In this document: piece after piece, positions 17,881 to 26,501 of the stretch
How the letters are laid out: each line of letters begins with the position of its first letter
How positions within the stretch are numbered: the stretch's first letter is position 1
Source: Streptomyces lincolnensis
GTDB taxonomy: Bacteria; Actinomycetota; Actinomycetes; Streptomycetales; Streptomycetaceae
Assembly: GCF_001685355.1 (NCBI RefSeq)
Contig: NZ_CP016438.1
Coordinates: 2,046,001 to 2,110,000, forward strand
Direction: 5' to 3'
DNA length: 64,000 nt
Position numbers and translations under genes: made by a program
Notes under the pieces: generated by a model
Databases searched by the model: none
What the model was told of the DNA's origin: nothing
Seen by the model: only the letters and a program-made list of their open reading frames with translations

Positions 17881-18429
17881 TCAGACCGCCGGCCAGGCCT
17901 CCGCCAGCATCTTGCGGGTGTCCGCCAGCAGTTGCGGCAGGACCCGGGTGTGGCCGACGACCGGCATGAAGTTCGTGTCGCCGCCCCAGCGGGGGACGAT
18001 GTGCTGGTGCAAGTGGGCTGCGATGCCCGCGCCGGCCACCGAACCCTGGTTCATGCCGATGTTGAAGCCGTGGGCGCCGGAGGCGGTGCGCAGGGCGGTC
18101 ATGGCCTGCTTGGTCAGCGCCGCGAGTTCCCCCGTCTCCGCGTCGGTGAGGTCGGTGTAGTCGGCCACGTGACGGTAGGGGACGACCATGAGGTGGCCGC
18201 CGTTGTACGGGTACAGGTTGAGCACGGCGTAGACCTGCTCACCGCGCCGCACGACCAGCCCGTCCTCGTCGGACTTGGCCGGAATCGAGCAGAAGGGGCA
18301 GCCGTCGTCGGCACCCGGGCCGGTCGGCTTGTTCTCACCCTGGATGTAGGCCATCCGATGGGGCGTCCACAGACGCTGGAACGCGTCCTGGGTCCCCACG
18401 CCCCACTGCTGCTCCGGCTCACTCGTCAT
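17881..18429 (-). CDS. HIT-family nucleotide phosphorylase/hydrolase (Ap4A phosphorylase-like)
   Basis: A 182-aa histidine-triad protein. The HxHxHxx motif appears as HLHQHIV, and the N-terminal CPFCS pair plus YPYNGGHLMVVPYRH match the actinobacterial branch that contains mycobacterial Ap4A phosphorylase. In Mycobacterium tuberculosis, from memory, the same gene lies directly between thrS and pgsA, which supports the assignment. The likely reaction is phosphorolysis of diadenosine polyphosphates, by-products of aminoacyl-tRNA synthetases such as ThrRS. The ATG at 18429 is used; an ATG 12 nt upstream is possible. It is separated from upstream thrS by a terminator. Confidence 0.85.
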   Translation of the reverse strand: MTSEPEQQWGVGTQDAFQRLWTPHRMAYIQGENKPTGPGADDGCPFCSIPAKSDEDGLVVRRGEQVYAVLNLYPYNGGHLMVVPYRHVADYTDLTDAETGELAALTKQAMTALRTASGAHGFNIGMNQGSVAGAGIAAHLHQHIVPRWGGDTNFMPVVGHTRVLPQLLADTRKMLAEAWPAV

Positions 18430-18468
18430 GCAGTGCAGCATATGGCTTCGTTCTGAGGGTATGGAAAA

Positions 18469-18493
18469 GGCCCCCGGGATCGCCCCGGGGGCC
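18469..18493 (-). terminator. Terminator after thrS
   Basis: A perfect 10-bp stem (GGCCCCCGGG/CCCGGGGGCC) with a 5-nt loop lies 13 nt beyond the thrS stop. It is followed on the minus strand by CCTTTTCC, a short T-run that is unusual for this genome and makes the terminator convincing. Confidence 0.8.
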
Positions 18494-18506
18494 CTGCGCC
18501 GTCCGA

Positions 18507-20483
<1,977 letters not shown>

Positions 20484-20573
20484 CGGTCTCTCCTGACTGA
20501 AGGGGGATGCGGCGCCATACCGTGAGCGCACGCAGGAGGGGATCGTACCGACCCCGGGCCCCCCTCCGCGAAG

Positions 20574-21800
20574 TCAGTCCCCTCCGCAGGCCTCCTCGAA
20601 GAAGGCCGTGATCTCGGAGGTCTCCTGGAGCGACTTCATCAGCCGGTCCCGTTCCACCTCGTCCACCTGCACCGGTACGACCTCACTGGCGTCCACCAGC
20701 CGCCGGAAGCCGCCCCGGCTCTCCAGCCGGCCCTGCACCCGCACCGGCATGCCGACCAGGTGGGCGTGCCCGGCGATGCGGTACGTCTCCTCGTCCAGCG
20801 TCAGTCGTACGTGCGGGATCTCGGCGCCCGCGATCACGCGCAGCCGTACCGTCCCCTCCCCGCGCGGCCCCGACCTGCGCATCCTGACCACCGTGCCGGT
20901 GATCCGGACCGGTACGGAGGGCTCCTCGCGCAGATAGCGGGCCCCGGCCTCCCGCAGGACGGGCAGGTCACCGGGCGAGAACTCGACGGCCTCGGCGCGG
21001 GACGCGCATCCCTCGGGGACGCCGGCGGCCGGCGCCCACTCGACGGCGACGCGCGCGCCCTCCGTGCCCCGCACCAGGGCGATCAGCGCCTCGGTGAGTT
21101 CACGGCTGACGCCCGCCTCGACGGCGCCGTCGAAGGCGTCCATGCCGCCGGTGGCCCGCTGGTAGTCGATGGCCTCGCGGGCGGCGTACAGGGCCTGGTG
21201 CAGGCGTACGGCGAGCGGGCGGCCGGTGTCGACGGGCACGAACGCGGTGAGGCGGCGGCCGCCGGAGGCGGAGCCCACCAGGACGTCATGAAGGGACGCG
21301 GCGGCGGTGCGCCGGTATCGGGCGCCGTAGTACCCGGCACGCGCGCGGGTGGCGAGCGATCCGGCGAGCAGCATCTGCCGCGCGGCCGTGCGCAGCTGTT
21401 CCTCGACGACCCAGGGGGCCGCGCCGGCCGGTCCGGTCGGGACGTCACGCCACCAGCGGACCTCGTCGCTGGGCACGGCGAGGGAGACCAGCACCTCGCG
21501 CGCGGAGGGCGTGCCGCTGCGGGACAGCGCGAGGAGCGCCTCGCCGAGCAGGTCCTCGCTGTCGGGGAAGGCCAGGCTCTCGGGCACGAGCAGGCTGGTC
21601 CCGCCGCCGCCCGGTCCGGGCGGGGTCCAGCGGCCGTAGCGTCCGGCGGCTCCGCCGCGCCGCTGCCAGCCGTGGCGGTGCAGCAGGGCGCCGAGGACGG
21701 CGGGGTCGACCTCGTCGGGCTCGGGTGGCCGGTGCCAGGCGGCGTCCTCGGGGTGCGGCCTGACGGGCCGCAGTGGCTCGTCGAGTGGTCGGTGGGTCAT
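20574..21800 (-). CDS. Uncharacterised 408-aa protein with an OB-like C-terminal segment
   Basis: I do not recognise a named family. The N-terminal half is Ala/Arg/Gly-rich and predicted alpha/beta without obvious catalytic residues. From about residue 305 the pattern of alternating beta strands (PVRITGTVVRMRR, GTVRLRVIAG, GMPVRVQGRLESRGGFRRL, DASEVVPVQV) resembles an OB-type nucleic-acid-binding barrel; this is inference. The last 25 residues are helical and acidic. The ATG at 21800 overlaps the stop of the upstream DUF4365-like gene as ATGA, so the two are co-translated and probably interact. It lies 90 nt upstream of thrS on the same strand. Confidence 0.7.
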   Translation of the reverse strand: MTHRPLDEPLRPVRPHPEDAAWHRPPEPDEVDPAVLGALLHRHGWQRRGGAAGRYGRWTPPGPGGGGTSLLVPESLAFPDSEDLLGEALLALSRSGTPSAREVLVSLAVPSDEVRWWRDVPTGPAGAAPWVVEEQLRTAARQMLLAGSLATRARAGYYGARYRRTAAASLHDVLVGSASGGRRLTAFVPVDTGRPLAVRLHQALYAAREAIDYQRATGGMDAFDGAVEAGVSRELTEALIALVRGTEGARVAVEWAPAAGVPEGCASRAEAVEFSPGDLPVLREAGARYLREEPSVPVRITGTVVRMRRSGPRGEGTVRLRVIAGAEIPHVRLTLDEETYRIAGHAHLVGMPVRVQGRLESRGGFRRLVDASEVVPVQVDEVERDRLMKSLQETSEITAFFEEACGGD

Positions 21801-22363
21801 GGTCTGCCTCCCGTCCCGACCCGCGTCATGATCTCGCAGAGCGCCCGGTCGTCGAAGATGCGCGAGGTCGGCACCCGGACGGTGGTGCGGGTGCGGCCGG
21901 TGATGCGGTGACCGGCGAGGTTGACCCAGTAGCAGCAGTGTCTGAGGTCGAGCCGGTCGTGGCCGGCGCGCAGCCAGTCGTCCCGGGACCGCGGGACGAG
22001 CATCACGACCAGGATCTTGTGGACCGAGACCGGGGTGCGGGCGAGTTTGCGCAGGTGGTCGTTGTCGAGCGTGAAGGAGAAGGAGCGGCCGGGCGGGTTC
22101 GGCGCGATCTGGTAGGTGCACTTCAGCTGCACCTTGATGGTCACCTCGTCGTCGACGGTGTGCCCGGGTGAGCCGTGGCTGACGTGCCAGTCGATGCCGT
22201 TGTCCGGAAAGGGCTGCGACAGCGAGCAGCCGGCCGCCGCGGCGACCGCGTGCAGATAGCCCACCTGCAAGGTCTCCATGCAGGCGGTGGTGGCGAGTGT
22301 GCCGCGATGGGGGCCCGTGCGTTCGGGCAGCAGCCCGCCCCGCTCGGGCTGCGCTATCGCCAT
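21797..22363 (-). CDS. DUF4365-like protein, possible PD-(D/E)XK-fold nuclease relative
   Basis: A 188-aa protein resembling DUF4365 proteins. After a helical start (TTACMETLQVGYLHAVAAAA) come GIDWHVS and VTIKVQLKCT. The spaced acidic residue followed by QLK is the pattern of a PD-(D/E)XK active site with Q in place of E/D; assignment as a nuclease fold is inference. A following WLRAGHDRLDLRHCCYWVNL region is also typical. The ATG at 22363 (MAIAQPERGG) is used; upstream in-frame codons lack a ribosome site. It overlaps the 408-aa gene by 4 nt and is divergent from a DEDDh exonuclease gene across 191 nt. Confidence 0.65.
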   Translation of the reverse strand: MAIAQPERGGLLPERTGPHRGTLATTACMETLQVGYLHAVAAAAGCSLSQPFPDNGIDWHVSHGSPGHTVDDEVTIKVQLKCTYQIAPNPPGRSFSFTLDNDHLRKLARTPVSVHKILVVMLVPRSRDDWLRAGHDRLDLRHCCYWVNLAGHRITGRTRTTVRVPTSRIFDDRALCEIMTRVGTGGRP

Positions 22364-22554
22364 GACCAACAGCCTTCCCAGCCAAGTGAAATGCCCACAC
22401 AGGGGCCACATGTATCCCGCGCCGGGCCGCTGAACTGCGCAGACCCGTACTCCTGTTGTGTCCTTCCGGCGTACGGCGCAAACAGCCCGGGTATCACCAA
22501 ACGGGCAGAAGACGGTGCGTCAGCTGCCGTGGGTGAACGAGGGGTTGTGAAGGT

Positions 22555-23280
22555 ATGACGTGCTGGTACGAAGGGCCTCTGGCCGCCTTCGACACAGAGA
22601 CCACGGGCGTCGACGTCGAGACCGACCGGATCGTGTCGGCCGCCGTCGTCGTCCAGGACGCTCCGGGGTGCCGGCCGCGGGTGACCCGCTGGCTGGTGAA
22701 TCCGGGTGTGCCGGTGCCCGCCGCGGCGACGGAGGTGCACGGGCTGACGGACGACCATCTTCAGCGCAACGGCCGCTGGCCCGCGCCGGTGATGCAGGAG
22801 ATAGCGGAGGCGCTCGCCGAGCAGGCCGCGGCGGGCCGGCCGCTGGTCGTGATGAACGCGCCGTTCGATCTGACGCTGCTGGACCGCGAGTTGCGGCGCC
22901 ACCGCGCCTCGTCCCTGGACCGCTGGTTGGAGGCGACCCCGCTCCACGTGCTCGACCCGCGGGTCCTGGACAAGCATCTGGACCGCTACCGCAAGGGCCG
23001 CCGCACCCTCACCGACCTGTGCGCGCACTACGACGTGGAGCTGGAGGGCGCGCACGACGCCGGGGCGGACGCGCTGGCCGCGCTGAACGTCGTCCGCGCG
23101 GTGGGGCGGCGTTTCGCGGCCCGCCTGGAGCGGCTGAGCCCGGCCGAACTGCAGACCCTGCAAGCCGTGTGGCACGCGGCGCAGGCCCGTGGCCTCCAGG
23201 CGTGGTTCGCGCGCAGCGGCACCTTCGAGGTGGTGGACCCGGCGTGGCCGCTGCGTCCGGATCTGCCCGCCGCGGCATGA
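22555..23280 (+). CDS. DEDDh-family 3'-5' exonuclease (DnaQ-like)
   Basis: A 241-aa stand-alone exonuclease. The DEDDh residues are visible in order: FDTETTG (D13, E15), MNAPFDLTLLD for the second aspartate, and AHDAGADALAA for the final H and D. This fold removes nucleotides from DNA or RNA 3' ends; the closest roles would be proofreading-like trimming or repair, not the polymerase epsilon subunit itself. The ATG at 22555 follows GAAGGT. It is transcribed away from the DUF4365-like operon and ends 2 nt before a strong bidirectional hairpin that also closes the opposing tRNA-Val gene. Confidence 0.88.
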   Translation: MTCWYEGPLAAFDTETTGVDVETDRIVSAAVVVQDAPGCRPRVTRWLVNPGVPVPAAATEVHGLTDDHLQRNGRWPAPVMQEIAEALAEQAAAGRPLVVMNAPFDLTLLDRELRRHRASSLDRWLEATPLHVLDPRVLDKHLDRYRKGRRTLTDLCAHYDVELEGAHDAGADALAALNVVRAVGRRFAARLERLSPAELQTLQAVWHAAQARGLQAWFARSGTFEVVDPAWPLRPDLPAAA

Positions 23281-23282
23281 AG

Positions 23283-23313
23283 AAGGCCGGTCCGCGAGCT
23301 GCGGACCGGCCTT
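23283..23313. terminator. Bidirectional terminator between exonuclease gene and tRNA-Val
   Basis: A 13-bp perfect stem (AAGGCCGGTCCGC with its complement) closed by GAGCT. It is 2 nt from the exonuclease stop codon and 6 nt from the 3' end of the tRNA on the other strand. Confidence 0.85.
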
Positions 23314-23319
23314 TCCCGG

Positions 23320-23391
23320 TGGGCGATACTGGGTTCGAACCAGTGACCTCTTCGGTGTGAACGAAGCGCTCTCCCACTGAGCTAATCGCCC
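23320..23391 (-). tRNA. tRNA-Val (anticodon CAC), copy 1
   Basis: A 72-nt cloverleaf: acceptor GGGCGAU/AUCGCCC, D arm GCUC...GAGC, anticodon stem CUUCG/CGAAG with loop UUCACAC (anticodon CAC, decoding GUG), and T arm with GGUUCGAACCC. The discriminator base is A and no CCA is encoded. It is identical over all 72 nt to the copy at 33455-33526. Confidence 0.97.
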
Positions 23392-23430
23392 GGGAACGCA
23401 TTGAACAATACAGGTCCCCGCGGGTTTCCT

Positions 23431-23877
23431 TCAAACCGCTTGCAGGTGACCGCGCAGTCCGCGCCGCCCGGACCGCATCATCAGCCAGTGGTTGGCGCGG
23501 AACACCGGCCGCCCCGGTACGGCGAACCGCCTGAGCAGCGGCTTGTTGACGGTCACGACCTGTTCGTAGCGGGCGAGAGTGCCGGCGCCGTTCCCGGTGA
23601 TCGTCCAGCGTGCCCAGCCGTCGATGTCCCCGGACATCGCGATCTCCAGCACCCCGGCCGCCGGGTCGCGCCGCACCTCGCGCGCGGTGAAGGTCACGTC
23701 GTACGGCAGCAGGGAGCGGATCCGGATCGCCCCGCTCGTGTCGTCGATCCGGGCGATCTCGCGCACCTGGCGCCACCAGCGCGGATAGTCCTCGGCGCGT
23801 TCCAGGGCGGCGTAGACGAGGGCGGGCGGCGCGGGCAGGGTCCACCGGCTGCGGAAGCGGTAGCGGGTCCAGTCCAT
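23431..23877 (-). CDS. SRPBCC-fold polyketide-cyclase/ligand-binding-like protein
   Basis: A 148-aa protein of the START/SRPBCC type. It begins MDWTRYRFRSRWTLPAPPA with the typical VYAALERAEDYPRWWRQVREI segment. The beta strands of the hydrophobic-ligand cavity (SLLPYDVTFTAREVRRD, ARWTITGNGAGTLARYEQVV) follow. No catalytic residue can be assigned, so the ligand is unknown. The ATG at 23877 was chosen since the fold begins there; upstream in-frame sequence is not conserved-looking. It is divergent from the large membrane protein gene at 23962; the 84 nt between them must carry both promoters. Confidence 0.8.
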   Translation of the reverse strand: MDWTRYRFRSRWTLPAPPALVYAALERAEDYPRWWRQVREIARIDDTSGAIRIRSLLPYDVTFTAREVRRDPAAGVLEIAMSGDIDGWARWTITGNGAGTLARYEQVVTVNKPLLRRFAVPGRPVFRANHWLMMRSGRRGLRGHLQAV

Positions 23878-23961
23878 GAGCCGAGTGTGGCACCGGATCT
23901 GAGTACGGCATGAGTACGCGCACTCATGCCGTACGACGTGACCCGGACCACACTCCAGGGC

Positions 23962-26433
23962 ATGACGCACATCCCGCCGCCGACCGAGGAACTACGGCTC
24001 CTCGACTCCGAGCTGTGGCAACTGGACGCCCGCCGGGCACAGTTGCTGGCCCGCCGCGCCTGGCTGGTCGCTGCCCTGCACCAGGCCCAGCCGGCTCCTT
24101 CGGCTCCCGCGCCACGGCCGGTGTCCGTCGCGCCGCCCCGTCCCGAGGCCTCCGCGCCGCGCGTCCAGAACGTGCTGCTCCTGCTCGGCGGGGTGCTGTT
24201 GACCATCGCGGCGATGGTGTTCACGCTGGTCAGCTGGGGTCACCTCGGGATCGCCGGGCGGTCGGCGGTGCTGGGAGCGGTCACCCTGGCCGCGCTCGCC
24301 GCGCCGGTGCCGCTGCTGAAGCGGGGCCTGCGGTCGACGGCCGAGTCCCTGGCGGGTCTCGGTCTGGCGCTGACGGTGCTCGACGCGTACGCGCTGCACG
24401 AGGTCGCTCTCGCGGGCACGGACGGCACGGCGTACACGGCGGTAGCGTCGGCGGTGCTCGCGGGCGTCTGGCTCGGGTACGGCCTCCTGCCGGGCTCGAC
24501 CGCTCTGCGGCTGCCCCTCCCCGCCGCGCTCGTCGCGGCCCAACTCCCGCTGCTGCTCTGGGCGCTGGCCGCGGACGCCGGGGCCCACGGCATCACGGCC
24601 GCGCTCCTGGTGACGGCCGCGCTGGACACCGCTGTGGCACTGCGAATGCCGTCCGGGTCCGTGCGCGTCGTCGCCGCCGTCGGCGCCTACGCCATGGGGT
24701 CCTGGGGCGCACTGGCCGCCGGCTGGCTGTCCTGGACGGCCACCGGCCCGAGCGCCGCCGCCCGTGCGGCGGCGCTCCTCCTCCTCGCTGCGGCGATCGC
24801 GGTGGGCGCGGCCTGGCCGGGTGGCCGTACGGCCCTCCAGGGGGCCGGCGACGCGGCGGCCCCGGGCAGGCCTGTGGTCGGCGCGGACCAGGCCGTCGGC
24901 CTCGCCCTGGCCGCCGGGCTGCTCGCGGTCAACGCCGTCGGCGGCACGGCGCGTACCGTCCTGCCGGACACGTGGACGGTTCCGGCTTATCTGGCCTGCG
25001 GGATCGCCCTGTTGGCGGTGGTCCGGGCCGGCCTGTTGCCGGACGCGCTGCGGCGCGGGGTGCTGTGGGCCTCGGGTGCCGTGCAGGCACTGGCGGTGCT
25101 GTGGGCGCTCCCCGTCGTGGGTGTGGCGGTGCTCGGTCCGGGCGCCTGGGTGGAGCGGGCGTGGAGCGGGGCCCCGGCGGACATGCGCGCCGCGGTGACT
25201 CCGGATCTGCCCTGGCCGCCGGACGCGACGGCGGTGCCCGTCGTCCTGGCCGCCGTGGCGATCGTGCTCGCCCTGGCGGTCCGTGACACGGCCTGGCACC
25301 CCAGGGCACTCGTCGGCGCGCTGTGCCTGTCCTGGACCACGGTCCTGACCCTGCCCGCGGTGCTGGAGCTCCCCTACACGGTCGGCCTGTTGGTCTACGG
25401 AGTGACGACAGCCGGCGCCCTGGCAGTGGCGACGCTCGCCTCCCCGACCACCGCCCCAGCGTCGGAGACACCACAGGCCGCGCACATCCGGCTCACGGCC
25501 ACCCAGCTCGCCCTGGTGACCTCGCTCAGCCTGGCCCTGCTCTCCCTCGCCTCGCAGACCGCGACCCTGACCGTGCTCTCCCTGCTGACGGCGCTGTTCG
25601 CGACGGCCGCGACGCGTGCCCGGATCGCTCCCTTCACGGCTCCGGCCGCACTGGCTCACGCCACCGCCCTGGCCTGCGCGACCGGCGCCGCCGCGGGCTG
25701 GACAACTGCTTCCACCGCCCTGCTCGTGCTGGTGGTCCCCGCAGTCGCCGCCCTGCTCGCACCGCGGCTCGACGGCCCCCGCACCACCGTGCCGGTCGAG
25801 GCGACGGGAGCCGCCGCCGCGCTGCTCGCGATCGGCCTGGCCGTCACCGACCCGCCGCTGCTCGCCCTGGTGCTGGCCCTGTGCGGAGTGATCACCGCGG
25901 GCACCGCGGTACGGCCCGACCGCCGTCCCCTCGGCTACGCGGCCACCGCCCTGTTCGTCCTGGCCACCTGGGTACGCCTGGCGTCCTGGGACATCGGCAC
26001 CCCGGAGGCGTACACGCTCCCGGTCACCGTCCCGGCGCTGCTCGTCGGTGCCCTTCGGCGCCGCCGGGACCCGCAGGCGTCCTCCTGGACCGCGTACGGC
26101 CCCGGACTCGCCGCGACCCTCGTGCCGAGCCTTCTCGCGGCCTGGGGCGACCCGGGCTGGACGCGTCCACTGCTCCTGGGCACGGCGGCCCTGGTGGTCA
26201 CCCTCCTGGGCGCCCGGTACCACCTCCAGGCGCCGCTCGTGCTCGGCGGCTCGGTGCTCGCCCTGGTCGCGCTCCACGAACTCGCCCCGTACATCGCGCA
26301 GGTGGCCGGTACCCTCCCCCGTTGGGTACCGCCCGCCCTGGCCGGCCTCCTGCTGCTCGCCCTGGGAGCAACATACGAACAACGCCTGAGGGATGCCCGA
26401 CGAGTGCGGAACATCCTGACGAAGATGCACTGA
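23962..26433 (+). CDS. Very large polytopic membrane protein (SCO7613 C-terminal-domain type)
   Basis: An 823-aa protein. Residues 1-45 form a soluble helical segment (EELRLLDSELWQLDARRAQL) followed by a Pro/Ala linker. The rest is an almost continuous series of roughly 20 or more predicted membrane helices rich in Ala, Leu and Val. This matches a Streptomyces-lineage family that databases name after the SCO7613 C-terminal domain. No transporter or enzyme motif is visible and the function is unknown. The ATG at 23962 is preferred because homolog-like sequence starts there; an upstream ATG at 23926 is possible. A dispersed hairpin repeat lies immediately after the stop codon. Confidence 0.8.
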   Translation: MTHIPPPTEELRLLDSELWQLDARRAQLLARRAWLVAALHQAQPAPSAPAPRPVSVAPPRPEASAPRVQNVLLLLGGVLLTIAAMVFTLVSWGHLGIAGRSAVLGAVTLAALAAPVPLLKRGLRSTAESLAGLGLALTVLDAYALHEVALAGTDGTAYTAVASAVLAGVWLGYGLLPGSTALRLPLPAALVAAQLPLLLWALAADAGAHGITAALLVTAALDTAVALRMPSGSVRVVAAVGAYAMGSWGALAAGWLSWTATGPSAAARAAALLLLAAAIAVGAAWPGGRTALQGAGDAAAPGRPVVGADQAVGLALAAGLLAVNAVGGTARTVLPDTWTVPAYLACGIALLAVVRAGLLPDALRRGVLWASGAVQALAVLWALPVVGVAVLGPGAWVERAWSGAPADMRAAVTPDLPWPPDATAVPVVLAAVAIVLALAVRDTAWHPRALVGALCLSWTTVLTLPAVLELPYTVGLLVYGVTTAGALAVATLASPTTAPASETPQAAHIRLTATQLALVTSLSLALLSLASQTATLTVLSLLTALFATAATRARIAPFTAPAALAHATALACATGAAAGWTTASTALLVLVVPAVAALLAPRLDGPRTTVPVEATGAAAALLAIGLAVTDPPLLALVLALCGVITAGTAVRPDRRPLGYAATALFVLATWVRLASWDIGTPEAYTLPVTVPALLVGALRRRRDPQASSWTAYGPGLAATLVPSLLAAWGDPGWTRPLLLGTAALVVTLLGARYHLQAPLVLGGSVLALVALHELAPYIAQVAGTLPRWVPPALAGLLLLALGATYEQRLRDARRVRNILTKMH

Positions 26434-26480
26434 GGCGCCCCTTCAGGGGCGCGGGGAACTGCGCGACCAGCCACTACGGA
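26434..26480. repeat. Dispersed Streptomyces intergenic repeat, copy 1
   Basis: The element starts right after a stop codon with the hairpin GCGCCCC-TTCA-GGGGCGC and continues as GGGGAACTGCGCGACCAGCC. The same sequence recurs inverted at 57555-57596 and as a variant at 61030-61100. Its hairpin probably terminates both convergent genes here. Confidence 0.7.
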
Positions 26481-26501
26481 CCCGCAGTTCCCCACGATCC
26501 G

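Noticed and set aside
20484-20573. T-box leader for thrS
   Set aside because: Only 90 nt are available and no T-box sequence (AGGGUGGNACCGCG-like) is present.
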